64,000 nucleotides of DNA from Lachnospiraceae bacterium (lineage in GTDB: Bacteria; Bacillota; Clostridia; Lachnospirales; Lachnospiraceae), in contig CABJBM010000012.1 of the NCBI GenBank assembly GCA_902363835.1, positions 113,250 through 177,249 of the forward strand, in the 5' to 3' direction. The notes below the pieces were generated by a model, which saw only the letters and a program-made list of their open reading frames with translations, made no database searches and was not told where the DNA came from. This document shows, in pieces, positions 39,764-48,121 of the stretch (positions are counted from its first letter, which is position 1; each line of letters starts with the position of its first letter). The translations under genes were made by a program, and so were the position numbers.

Positions 39764-40462
39764 TCACCATGGCCTTTCTTTTTCAAGCCAGCCAAGGGAT
39801 TCCCAATGCTGCACGTCTGCAGGATTAAACCTAAGTTTCTTTTGCATAAATCTCATGACATAAAATAAGGCTTTGACCTTAAGGGAAGGAGTCACATGTC
39901 CGCTCTTTTCTTTTATCCTGGCAGAAAGCCTGTCAATTTCCTTTTGGAGCTTTAACTTCCTTTTATCAGCCACAGTATCCCAGTCACTTGTATAGACATT
40001 TCTGCCAAAAGCATGAATGCCGGAAATTCCCCAAAAGGTCATACTGTCTTTTAAATCCTTGAGAGCAGATCTTGTTCCTGCACCTGCGGCAGTGGAAATG
40101 AGAAGGGCCTGCTTATGAAACATTTCCTTTCTCGGCTGATGAGCCATCCATTGATATCCAAAATGGTCAAGAAACGCCTTTACCTGCCCCGGGACATGAT
40201 AGACATAAACCGGTGCTGTAAAAATCAGCAGATCGGCCTCAAGCATGGATTCTAAAATCGGTTTCAAATAATGATAATGAGGACATTTCCTATAATCCGT
40301 AAAGCAGTTCCAGCAGCCTATGCAGAAATCAGGCATATCTTTTGGAAGAAAAAATTCCCTTACGTCATCTTTTTCCGACAGGTTCCGTATAAACCGCTGT
40401 GCAATGTTGTAAGTGCTTGATTTTGACTTTCGCTGTGTTGCATAGATCACAGTAATTCTCAT
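39764..40462 (-). CDS. NADPH-dependent FMN reductase / iron-sulfur flavoprotein-like
   Basis: 232 residues with a flavodoxin-like fold: ITVIYATQRKSKSSTYNIAQRF (FMN phosphate loop, about 2-23), the cysteine motif CIGCWNCFTDYRKCPHY (about 47-63), ADLLIFTAPVYVYHVPGQVKAFLDHFG and LISTAAGAG. The Cys pattern suggests an Fe-S or redox-active site as in archaeal/clostridial iron-sulfur flavoproteins. The C-terminal 60 residues are basic and helical. Its leader contains a promoter and a terminator hairpin (40519-40543), so expression may be attenuated. Confidence 0.8.
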   Translation of the reverse strand: MRITVIYATQRKSKSSTYNIAQRFIRNLSEKDDVREFFLPKDMPDFCIGCWNCFTDYRKCPHYHYLKPILESMLEADLLIFTAPVYVYHVPGQVKAFLDHFGYQWMAHQPRKEMFHKQALLISTAAGAGTRSALKDLKDSMTFWGISGIHAFGRNVYTSDWDTVADKRKLKLQKEIDRLSARIKEKSGHVTPSLKVKALFYVMRFMQKKLRFNPADVQHWESLGWLEKERPW

Positions 40463-40518
40463 GGTTCAATCCCCCTGTAAGAGAATTCTCATATAAAAGC
40501 AAAAGGAATAAATCAGTA

Positions 40519-40543
40519 CAAAAAATCCCCGTCCATAACGGGG
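40519..40543 (-). terminator. Terminator in the flavoprotein leader, possible attenuator
   Basis: CCCCGT ... ACGGGG forms a 6-bp hairpin with a 5-nt loop, then TTTTTTG on the minus strand, about 57 nt before the flavoprotein ATG and after a plausible promoter. No gene precedes it, so it fits a conditional terminator or the end of a small RNA. Confidence 0.5.
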
Positions 40544-40812
40544 TTAAAGGTTGTTGGCAAAGCATAATTCACTTTAAGTATTATTATAACAGAAAAGCAA
40601 AAATAGTCACTATATAATAACATATTTATCCCCGGATTTTTGGTCAGTATCCCCTTTAGGTCCATGCAATCCGGAATTTGATTTGCGTTACCTGCCATGC
40701 ATGAAAATCCGGTTCTCATTAAATGAAGCAAACACCGCATTGCCTCCCTTATTTACAAGCAGAACCTTATTGTGCACTTACCAGCACTTTGTTTTTATTG
40801 AAAAGATGTAAA

Positions 40813-40842
40813 ACAATTCCCGGCCACAAAATGACCGGGAAT
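40813..40842 (-). terminator. Terminator after the chemoreceptor gene
   Basis: GATTCCCGG and CCGGGAATT pair around an 11-nt loop and are followed on the minus strand by GTTTTAC. Confidence 0.7.
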
Positions 40843-40874
40843 CTTAAACGGAACAAAATCTGCTCCAGGTATTA

Positions 40875-42716
40875 TTATGACTGAAAAACGGAAATGGTCC
40901 ACTTCACCTTATCGTCTTCCTCCTGAGAATCCCGCAGCTTAAACCGATCCACAATATGATCCAGCATGGCGCTCTGGGCGTTTAACACATCAGCAAAAGC
41001 GGCACTTTCCTGGGCAGCGGCACTGTTGGCATGAACCACCTCTGTAATCCGCATGATATTCCGGTTGATCTCAGCAATTTCAAGACTCTGTCTCCGGGAA
41101 GCTTCGCCAATTTCCCGTATGATCAACGCATTATCCGCAGTTGCGGCTCCAGCCTTTCTGATCTCCTCTCCCGCCTTTTTGGCCACTTCAACTCCCTTGA
41201 ACACGGTTTGAAGGCTTTTTTGAATCAGCTGGGCAATCTGTTTGCTGCTGGACTCTATATCCATCATGGCCTCAACGGTATCCTGCATGGCCGCAATGCT
41301 TTCCTTCATAAGCTCACCGGCCCTGTTCACCCCATCTATGGCACTGGCTGCCAGATGCATATTGGAATGAGCCTGATCCTTGATTTCACCTATGACTGAT
41401 GACAGCCTTTCCATAGCAGCCGATTGCTGTATGCTGCCAAAAGCCACCTGATGAGCACCATCGGAAACCTGGAAAGCTCCGCAGGCCACCTGCTCTGCCA
41501 CCCCACGCAGCTCACTCATCACCTGGTTTGTGTTATTCACCATTTGATTGATCGCCTGGTTGATGATGTCCTTATCGCTTCGAATAGGAAGGGATACCGT
41601 GAAATCTCCCTGGGCCATGAGATTAATGGCATCGGTCTGTTTCCGGACATTTCGGATCATCCCGTAAAAAGCTTCCGCCAGAACAGCCGTTTCATCCTGC
41701 CCTCTCACATCAACGGGAACATCCACATTTCCTTTTGCAAGCCTGTTGGCCCCATCAACCAGACGGATAATAGGGCGGGAAATGGATCCGGCCAAAAATG
41801 TACCGGCTGCAGCGCTGAGTATGGTCACAACAGCAAAAGCCGCAACTCCATTGGCCGCAATCTTATGCAGCGCCTGGTATGCCTCGTGTTTTGACTGCAC
41901 AACAGCGACAGACCAGGTTGTGCCCTCAACGGGCATGTAACGAATCAGCTCACGGGTTCCATCATGTACCGGCTCGCAGCTGCCGGCCATTCCACGGACC
42001 ATCTTTTTCCCAGCCTCTGCCAGTCCCTTAAGAGAGGAATCAGCTTTCGCCCCATTAAAAACATTCAGTCCCTGCCTCACTGCTTCTAAGTCCGTGGAGG
42101 CCACTGTCGTTCCCTCCCTGTCAATGACAAATACACGGTCGTTTTCATTGAGTCCCAACATCTTGAGACTCCGGCTTAAATGAAGAGCATCCGTGCCCAG
42201 GGTCACAACTCCGGCAGCTTTTCCCTTGTCATTATAATAAGGCATGGCATAGACGACCATCAGGTTTCCTGTAGCTTTGGAGACAAAAGGATCAGAGACA
42301 ACCTCCCTTCCCTCCATTGCCTCCTTGTAACAGGGATTGGATGACAGATCGATTTCTATGCCAGAGGATAAGACGGCTTTTCCGGTTTCATCAGTAATTG
42401 CACAGGCCTGATAGCCATTGGATTCGTCAGCCATTATAAGCGAACACAGACTTGCCGCCCGTTCCTCAAGGGGCTGGGTATCATCTTTGACAAACGGCAT
42501 ATTGGAAATAGCCTCCAGGGCGGAAAAATTCTCATTGATCCTGGACCGGATCTGTACATGCACGTCTTCCAGTCTGGTCTCCATTGCAGAAGAAATCAGC
42601 TTGGTGAACGACTTACGGAGTATTATAAGGTTAGCTGCCTGCAGCAATAAAACAAGAATAAACGTTAAGATGCTGATGTGTACAATTAACCTTACACGAA
42701 TGGATTTAAAGTGCAT
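40875..42716 (-). CDS. Methyl-accepting chemotaxis-type receptor lacking the signalling hairpin tip
   Basis: 613 residues. Membrane helix 1 is at about 10-30. A dCache-like sensor follows (VQIRSRINENFSALEAISN ... GVVTLGTDALHL), then helix 2 (AAFAVVTILSAAAGTFLAG, about 288-306), HAMP and a coiled coil. The conserved receptor tip that binds CheA/CheW (QTNILALNAA ... GFAVVA ... EVR) is absent. SSKQIAQLI at about 490-498 passes directly to QKSLQTVFKGVEVAKKAGEEI, which belongs to the returning helix. The flanking helices and AEINRNI ... NSAAAQESAA remain. Compared with the intact receptor at 57944 about 50 residues are missing, so normal kinase control is unlikely. Confidence 0.85.
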   Translation of the reverse strand: MHFKSIRVRLIVHISILTFILVLLLQAANLIILRKSFTKLISSAMETRLEDVHVQIRSRINENFSALEAISNMPFVKDDTQPLEERAASLCSLIMADESNGYQACAITDETGKAVLSSGIEIDLSSNPCYKEAMEGREVVSDPFVSKATGNLMVVYAMPYYNDKGKAAGVVTLGTDALHLSRSLKMLGLNENDRVFVIDREGTTVASTDLEAVRQGLNVFNGAKADSSLKGLAEAGKKMVRGMAGSCEPVHDGTRELIRYMPVEGTTWSVAVVQSKHEAYQALHKIAANGVAAFAVVTILSAAAGTFLAGSISRPIIRLVDGANRLAKGNVDVPVDVRGQDETAVLAEAFYGMIRNVRKQTDAINLMAQGDFTVSLPIRSDKDIINQAINQMVNNTNQVMSELRGVAEQVACGAFQVSDGAHQVAFGSIQQSAAMERLSSVIGEIKDQAHSNMHLAASAIDGVNRAGELMKESIAAMQDTVEAMMDIESSSKQIAQLIQKSLQTVFKGVEVAKKAGEEIRKAGAATADNALIIREIGEASRRQSLEIAEINRNIMRITEVVHANSAAAQESAAFADVLNAQSAMLDHIVDRFKLRDSQEEDDKVKWTISVFQS

Positions 42717-43120
42717 TATTAATACAATACCTCCTAATACGTTTTTTCTTTAGTACTATTTCAGGCCTGAATCCAAAACATTTCTTACAGAATATAATAT
42801 TAGCAATGATTTGTGGTAACATATGATATGAATGGGTTTCTTTATACGCTCAATTTGTTTAATTTCTATTGCATCTACAATAGAAACAAAATACTGCACA
42901 AAACTTAAATCTCCCCATAGGTGTTAAAACTGAAATGCTTGACGTTTTCAGCCCTTGCTATTATCATATAAGCATGAGGTTTATACGTACGATAAGCACC
43001 TTTTGGCGATGTATTATCTTTTAAGAAGCTATGGAAGGCGGAAAGTGTATACAGCAATAGGGTTAGATCAAAAGAAAATCTGCAAAATAGTTTTTTATAA
43101 AGAAGGGAGCTAAACAAGGT
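42717..43120. other. Gene-free divergent promoter region
   Basis: TTTCTATTG (42863-42871) and CAATAGAAA (42878-42886) form a perfect 9-bp inverted repeat between the receptor gene and the LytTR gene. LytTR regulators often bind paired 9-bp sites, but the pairing here is inverted rather than direct. Nothing else is supported. Confidence 0.4.
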
Positions 43121-43888
43121 ATGCTAAAAATAGCATTATGCGATGACAACCGCACTACGATCAAGCGCTATGCGGAATTAATTTCTCAAATCGCGGAAAA
43201 ACATCAGATAAAAATAGAGCTTTCTTATTTTTATAGCGGAGAATCCCTGCTTTTTCATTGTTCTGAAGTGCCGGAACATATAGATATTATATATTTAGAT
43301 ATCATGATGGGGAAAACAGACGGGATGGAGACAGCCCGGAAGCTGCGGGATTGCGACTGCAAGGCCCAGATCGTCTTTTTAACCAGTTATGAGGATTATG
43401 TATATGAGGCGTTTGATGTAAATGCGCTTCAATACCTGTTAAAAGAAAACACAAGCCCGGAAAAATTTGAGTTGGTTTTCCTCAAGGCAGCAGAACATGC
43501 CTCGAAAAAAGAAAACGAATTATTCACGTTCGAGTTTGACGGCAAAACAAGCGCAATTCCTGTCCATCAAATTTCATATTTTGAAATTTGGCAAAGAATT
43601 GTAACAGTTCACTATAGCGACGGAAAAACAGCAAAATTCTATGACAGCATGGAGCACATAGAAAATAAGCTGTCAGGGAAAGATTTTGTGCGGTCACACC
43701 GCTCCTACCTGGTTCATCTGCCTTATATTGTGACATTTAAGCAGCAGAGCATACAATTAAAAACCGGAGAAACAGTTCCAGTGGGAGTTACTTATGTACA
43801 ATCCCTGAAAAGGGCATTTTCTGATTATATATCTCGTTTCCATATTTATAATTCCAAAAATTTAAATTTGAAAAAGGAGAAGATATGA
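43121..43888 (+). CDS. LytTR-family response regulator
   Basis: 255 residues. A receiver domain with acidic pocket CDDN (Asp8, Asp9), phospho-acceptor Asp60 in IIYLDIMMG and Lys in QYLLKEN covers about 1-125. A LytTR DNA-binding domain (about 140-240) contains YFEIWQRIVTVHYSDG and FVRSHRSYLVHLPYI. The latter is the usual signature, as in AgrA, VirR and BlpR. The start follows AGAAGGGAG. Its stop overlaps the sensor kinase start by 4 nt (ATGA), so the pair is translated together. It probably controls a peptide- or surface-related regulon elsewhere. Confidence 0.92.
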   Translation: MLKIALCDDNRTTIKRYAELISQIAEKHQIKIELSYFYSGESLLFHCSEVPEHIDIIYLDIMMGKTDGMETARKLRDCDCKAQIVFLTSYEDYVYEAFDVNALQYLLKENTSPEKFELVFLKAAEHASKKENELFTFEFDGKTSAIPVHQISYFEIWQRIVTVHYSDGKTAKFYDSMEHIENKLSGKDFVRSHRSYLVHLPYIVTFKQQSIQLKTGETVPVGVTYVQSLKRAFSDYISRFHIYNSKNLNLKKEKI

Positions 43889-45249
43889 TCTACGCTGTTA
43901 TCCCGGTAGTTCTCCTTTACTACTATAGCTTTTTGTTTTATTTCCGTAAACTTTTTCCGATGCAGGGGAGACGGATTATTCATGTCCTGCTGCCTCTGGC
44001 AATTATTACCGCATCGTATATTTACATGAACTCACCAGATATACGCTGGCTAAGGCCTCCGGCCATCATGATAGCCATGGCCTTAGGACTCCGCTTTACC
44101 ACTGGAATGGACTTGCTGCAGGCTGTCTACGGCGGAAGCTGCTCTGTGTTAAGCGCTTATTGCTTCCGCGGCATATTATTTGCGGTAGCCAGTGGATATA
44201 TTTTTCCTAACCGTGACTTTTCAAATTTAGAGTCCTACTATGCAAGCACCGTTTTGATCCTTCCCTTAGTGCTTTTATTCTTTGCAATCCTATATAAGAC
44301 CATCTTTCCCGACGATAAACTCAAGCTCTTTTTGTACAACCGCAGCCAGCTTAAATATGTCGTTGCATATGAAATTACGGCTGTGATCAATTTAACTGTC
44401 TTGAATTCAGGACGTGATGTATTTCCTCATGATATGTTATTTTCAGGCAGGTTTTTAACTCAATATGGCATATGGTATGTAAAAGTAAGCCTGGGAGCTT
44501 ATATCCTCACCTTTGGAATACTTATTTACGCGATTTACCAGGCTATTAAAAGTACGGAACTGCTGGAATACCAATGGAGAACAGAAATGCTGGAAGGACA
44601 GTACGAACGGCAGGTGCGTCACTATAAATCCTATCAGAAATATACGGAGAGCTTCAGGACATTTAAGCATGATTATAAATTTATGATGGTGTCACTGAAA
44701 ACATTGATCCGGGCAAATGAAAATGAAAAAGCCCTTCAGCTGATCGATGATATGTTTGACGACATGCAGAAAAAGGTACTGGTCCATAAAAAGTATTCCG
44801 ATAACGTGATTTTGGATGCCATGCTGCAGGATCTTGCAAATATCTGTGAAGAAAATGAAATCAGTTTTACATCAAGTGTATTCCTTCCCCGCAACACAGG
44901 TCTGTCCACCCTTGATGCCATCCGCATTTTTTCAAACTTTATTAACAATGCAGTTGAAGCCTGCCAAAAGGTTCCTGTTTCAGAGCGGTTTATCGATATT
45001 GTAAGCACCAATGAACAACAATGGTCCACCCTTCAGACGATCAATTCCTATGACGGCGAAACCCGCATTGAAAACGGAAAGTTCCTTACAACAAAAGCGG
45101 AAAAACACAGCCATGGACTTGGCATTAAAATTGTAGAGCAAATTGCAGAAAACTTAGGCGGATTTGTGATCTATGAAGCGAATCAGGAAAACAGGACATT
45201 CCTTGCCAGAATCCATATTCCACGGTTAAATGAGGACCAGCTTCTCTAA
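43885..45249 (+). CDS. AgrC/NatK-type sensor histidine kinase (GHKL)
   Basis: 454 residues. The N-terminal 215 residues hold about six membrane helices typical of peptide-sensing kinases. A coiled linker (TELLEYQWRTEMLEGQYERQV) leads to the phospho-acceptor His in FRTFKHDYKFMMV and a GHKL ATPase domain with N-box FSNFINNAVEACQK and G-box HSHGLGIKIVEQIA. It is the partner of the LytTR regulator. No AgrB or AgrD-like genes lie beside it, so the signal is either host- or self-made elsewhere. Confidence 0.9.
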   Translation: MIYAVIPVVLLYYYSFLFYFRKLFPMQGRRIIHVLLPLAIITASYIYMNSPDIRWLRPPAIMIAMALGLRFTTGMDLLQAVYGGSCSVLSAYCFRGILFAVASGYIFPNRDFSNLESYYASTVLILPLVLLFFAILYKTIFPDDKLKLFLYNRSQLKYVVAYEITAVINLTVLNSGRDVFPHDMLFSGRFLTQYGIWYVKVSLGAYILTFGILIYAIYQAIKSTELLEYQWRTEMLEGQYERQVRHYKSYQKYTESFRTFKHDYKFMMVSLKTLIRANENEKALQLIDDMFDDMQKKVLVHKKYSDNVILDAMLQDLANICEENEISFTSSVFLPRNTGLSTLDAIRIFSNFINNAVEACQKVPVSERFIDIVSTNEQQWSTLQTINSYDGETRIENGKFLTTKAEKHSHGLGIKIVEQIAENLGGFVIYEANQENRTFLARIHIPRLNEDQLL

Positions 45250-45300
45250 GATTTCAATATTTATGTGTTGACATGGCATGCAGATGTCATATTTAAAAAG

Positions 45301-45341
45301 AAAAAACACCAGACGTTACGACTATCCGCCTGGTGTTTTTT
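45301..45341. terminator. Bidirectional terminator between kinase and GGDEF genes
   Basis: AAAAAACACCAG (45301-45312) and CTGGTGTTTTTT (45330-45341) form a perfect 12-bp hairpin that serves both convergent genes. Confidence 0.9.
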
Positions 45342-45344
45342 CTT

Positions 45345-46637
45345 TTATTTTGTTTCGGGCTCTACGCTTGTACCACCCGTCTTCCGTTCTCTTTTTTTGT
45401 GTTTTTTGCATAGATACATTCTGCGGTCCGCTTCCTGCAGCAAGTCCGTCACATGATAGGATGATCTGGAGTCAAAGGAAAAAGTGCCGTGGCTGAATGA
45501 CAGGGAATAAGGCTTTGAAGCATGGTATTCCAGTTTTTTCAGTTCATTGCGCATTCTTTGGATGATCTTTTCAGCAATATCTTCCTTGCAGTTCTTAAAG
45601 ATAATAAAAAATTCATCGCCTCCATACCGGCAGACAACATCAGAGCTTCGGATAGAGTTTAAGATGATCCCTGCAATGCTCTTAATGGCAAAATCACCCT
45701 CGTCATGTCCATATGTATCATTAATCGCTTTCAGATCGTCAATATCAATAAAGGTCAGGCAGCTTTGCTTCTCACAGTAAAGCAGAGTCTTTTCCAGCTC
45801 CTTCATCCCGGTTTCCCGGTTATAAGCGCCTGTCATAATATCCGTTGCCGCGGTCATCCTTAACCGATGCTCTCTGGTCTTCCAATCACTGACATCCTCA
45901 ATCACATATAAGTACAGGATCTGGCCATTGAGCAGCAAACATCGGTTTGACATGATCCGGTACCACGTATTATTGCTGTCATCATAAACTTCACGAAACA
46001 TGGGGAACATATCCTGCTTCCCCAGCTTTGCCATCAGTTTTACCAGAATGTTATCCTGCTCCTGCTCGGAATATATATACTCAATATCACCCAAAGTCTG
46101 CTTTGCAGGACGGTTGGCATATACTACACGCCCATTAAAATCCACTTCCATCACTAAAATATGGAGAAGATCAAGGGCCTGGAGAATCTGATGGTAACGC
46201 CAGCTGCTGACAGGTGCAGGAATCTCCCAGGAATCGTCTCCATTCTCTTTTATGGAGGCAGTCGCCACCCGGTCGATCAGCCCGTTAAACATATCAAACA
46301 GCTCTCCGGAATATTCCAGCTTGCTGACTACATAACCTTCTTTAAGCTGTTTCCCGGTCTGTGTTAAAATAGAAAGCTGGGAATGAAGCTGCTTTAGGGG
46401 ACCGGACAAATAATTGTGCCGGGCCGGAAGAGGTCCATCCAGTCTGCCCTCTGATAAATCAATTGCCAGGCGGTTCATCTCATTGATATTTTGAACCAAC
46501 TGGTTGATCTGCTCAATAGACTTATGCCATTCTGGTGCAAAGGCTTCCGCGTCTATGGTATCGCAATGTTTCCCCGACAGCAGCTCCTCAAATAAAGTCT
46601 CCATTGCCATAAATATTTTATGGTCTTCATGGTTCAT
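45345..46637 (-). CDS. Cytoplasmic PAS-GGDEF diguanylate cyclase
   Basis: 430 residues, no membrane segment. A helical N-terminus (about 1-145, including ELLSGKHCDTIDAEAFAPEWHKSI) is followed by a PAS-like domain (LDLLHILVMEVDFNGRVVYANRPAKQTLG, about 155-260) and a GGDEF domain. That domain has DIMTGAYNRETGMKEL, LTFIDIDDLKAINDTYGHDEGD and the active loop CRYGGDEFFIIF. The inhibitory I-site RSSD is intact, unlike the enzyme at 38469. It is encoded 50 nt after the V4R gene on the same strand, so the V4R protein may feed a signal to it. Confidence 0.9.
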   Translation of the reverse strand: MNHEDHKIFMAMETLFEELLSGKHCDTIDAEAFAPEWHKSIEQINQLVQNINEMNRLAIDLSEGRLDGPLPARHNYLSGPLKQLHSQLSILTQTGKQLKEGYVVSKLEYSGELFDMFNGLIDRVATASIKENGDDSWEIPAPVSSWRYHQILQALDLLHILVMEVDFNGRVVYANRPAKQTLGDIEYIYSEQEQDNILVKLMAKLGKQDMFPMFREVYDDSNNTWYRIMSNRCLLLNGQILYLYVIEDVSDWKTREHRLRMTAATDIMTGAYNRETGMKELEKTLLYCEKQSCLTFIDIDDLKAINDTYGHDEGDFAIKSIAGIILNSIRSSDVVCRYGGDEFFIIFKNCKEDIAEKIIQRMRNELKKLEYHASKPYSLSFSHGTFSFDSRSSYHVTDLLQEADRRMYLCKKHKKRERKTGGTSVEPETK

Positions 46638-46686
46638 ACCCCGCCTCCTTGTCTCTACTCATCCCCTGCCTCTCTTTTTCCTGTTA

Positions 46687-47208
46687 TTACAGACTCTCAG
46701 CCACAAACCGGCAGGTCCTGTCTCCGGCAGCCCAGCAGTCAATCTCTCTGACTTGAAACTGGCATCCGCTGTAGACTTCCAGAATCCCTGCAATAAAACC
46801 CTCGTCATATTCACACACGGTCCTTCCGGAAATTGGAAGTCCGGAACAGTCCAGATCCTCAGAAACTGTCAGCGTAAATGAAAGGGAATCCATGTCCACC
46901 TTTTCAATACGCAGTATACCGATTTTCAGTTCCTTCAGCTTATTTGTCAGGTTGGCAATAAAGAAATCAAAATCCCCCGAAAGATCCAGTACGTTTTTTG
47001 CCAGTTCCTTGCCAGCCAGATGGCCGGCAGCCCGATACAGGCGGCCGGCAGTTTCATCATCATATTCACGAGCCAAAATGTCTTTTAAAGTATACTGCAG
47101 CAGCCGGTAAACAATCACCGGCACATCAGAGCCCAGAGTTTTCCTTCCCTCTTCAACGTTCCCTAGGCCATTCCATGTGAAATGAGACGGTTTACTTTCA
47201 TAACGCAT
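46687..47208 (-). CDS. V4R-domain sensor protein
   Basis: 173 residues from the ATG at 47208, 9 nt after AAAGGAGGG. The frame continuing to 47400 covers the structured leader. The C-terminal V4R (4-vinyl reductase) domain has FIAGILEVYSGCQFQVREIDCWAAGDRTCRFVAES with the paired cysteines CWAAGDRTC (about 161-169). N-terminal helices read YRLLQYTLKDILAREYDDETAGRLYRAAGHLAG. V4R domains bind small hydrophobic molecules and often gate signalling proteins. The gene lies upstream of the PAS-GGDEF cyclase, making a sensor-cyclase pair likely. Confidence 0.8.
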   Translation of the reverse strand: MRYESKPSHFTWNGLGNVEEGRKTLGSDVPVIVYRLLQYTLKDILAREYDDETAGRLYRAAGHLAGKELAKNVLDLSGDFDFFIANLTNKLKELKIGILRIEKVDMDSLSFTLTVSEDLDCSGLPISGRTVCEYDEGFIAGILEVYSGCQFQVREIDCWAAGDRTCRFVAESL

Positions 47209-47400
47209 AAAAATCCCTCCTTTGAATGTTCTGTGACAGAAACGCTCACCAGTTATCTTCCCGGTATCCCCAGGCTTGCAGCCTGGTATTCCTATAAAGT
47301 CATCACTGGTTTGCGAGGGCCTCTTAAGGAGAAAATATATAACTCTCTGGCAGCTTGCACAGAACATGGATGACCTCATGATCACCGTGGAGAAACGCAT
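47209..47400 (-). other. Structured leader of the V4R-GGDEF operon
   Basis: Read on the minus strand, CGCAAACCAGT (about 47311) can pair with ACTGGTGAGCG (about 47248), closing a domain that contains CCAGGCTGCAAGCCTGG (47270-47288) and flanking ATACC repeats. A long unpaired ribosome site follows. This looks like a folded 5' leader or riboswitch-like RNA. I could not match it to the known cyclic di-GMP riboswitch consensus. Confidence 0.4.
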
Positions 47401-47508
47401 ATTTTTTTTACCTTACAATATTTTACTTGTAAATGCGCATATTACGTCTCAAATTGGTATTTTAATGTCGTGAATTGCGTATATTTATATATTTGTTAAA
47501 TTCAATTA

Positions 47509-47745
47509 TTACTTTCTTCCATAGGATATAAACAATCCTAAAAAATGAGTCAACGTCAGCTCCTCGCGGTTTTTACTCATAAAATCAGAGATTTCTTCTT
47601 GTTTATTGCAATAATGCTCCGCTTCTTTTCTGTCCATTCCGTGATTCATAAACTGTTCCATTTAATAAATAACGCAGTCTAAGAGTTTGCTCACTTGTTA
47701 AGCGAGAAGGCTTCCTGGCTTTTTCCTGTTTGCAAAATTATTAAT
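47509..47745 (-). pseudogene. Frameshifted protein remnant
   Basis: Two overlapping minus-strand frames together read like one gene end. Upstream KQEKARKPSRLTSEQTLRLR continues to YLL (about 47736-47668). After a shift near 47660 come EQFMNHGMDRKEAEHYCNKQ, EEISDFMSKNREEL and THFLGLFISYGRK before a stop at 47509-47511. Neither part has a ribosome site or a normal start. The join suggests a decayed regulator or phage-type protein. I do not recognise the family. Confidence 0.45.
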
Positions 47746-47773
47746 TTCCAAAAGCAGTGGAATCCAATAAAAA

Positions 47774-47810
47774 AAACGATGTCAGATCTTTTTCAAGTCT
47801 GACATCGTTT
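47774..47810 (-). terminator. Terminator of the tRNA operon
   Basis: AAACGATGTCAGA (47774-47786) pairs with TCTGACATCGTTT (47798-47810), followed on the minus strand by a run of T. It lies 9 nt beyond tRNA-Gly. Confidence 0.9.
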
Positions 47811-47818
47811 GTCGTTAA

Positions 47819-47889
47819 AGCGGGTGATGGGAATCGAACCCACGTATCCAGCTTGGAAGGCTGGTGTTCTACCATTGAACTACACCCGC
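47819..47889 (-). tRNA. tRNA-Gly (anticodon TCC)
   Basis: The 71-nt cloverleaf has acceptor GCGGGTG/CACCCGC, anticodon arm CCAGCCTTCCAAGCTGG and T arm GTGGGTTCGATTCCCAT. It is second in a two-tRNA transcript after tRNA-Phe. Confidence 0.95.
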
Positions 47890-47933
47890 AGGGAACTTTC
47901 GAAAATATTTCAAAAGTGCTTTGAAAAGCACAA

Positions 47934-48006
<73 letters not shown>

Positions 48007-48121
48007 ATAACCACTTGCAACACAGATGATTTTACAAGATTTCTCTTCTCTTGTCAAGCTAAGTTTTCTAAATTATGTCAAAAAAACATAATTTTTAATC
48101 AGGTCTTTGTCCTCTCCTCCA

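Larger units (their letters stand above)
40463..40874. other. Leader and intergenic region with attenuator-like signals
   Basis: On the minus strand a promoter-like GTGACT ... TATAAT lies near 40575-40605. ACGGGG (40538-40543) and CCCCGT (40527-40532), followed by TTTTTT, form a terminator upstream of the flavoprotein start. At 40813-40842 AATTCCCGG/CCGGGAATC terminates the chemoreceptor gene. No protein frame is convincing. Confidence 0.45.

Noticed and set aside
42905..43117. 70-codon minus-strand frame in the LytTR promoter region
   Set aside because: No ribosome site, and it covers the AT-rich promoter of the LytTR gene.
47209..47400. Cyclic di-GMP (GEMM) riboswitch before the V4R-GGDEF operon
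   Set aside because: The leader is structured, but the expected GEMM consensus segments and tetraloop-receptor pattern were not found. It is kept as an unassigned structured leader.
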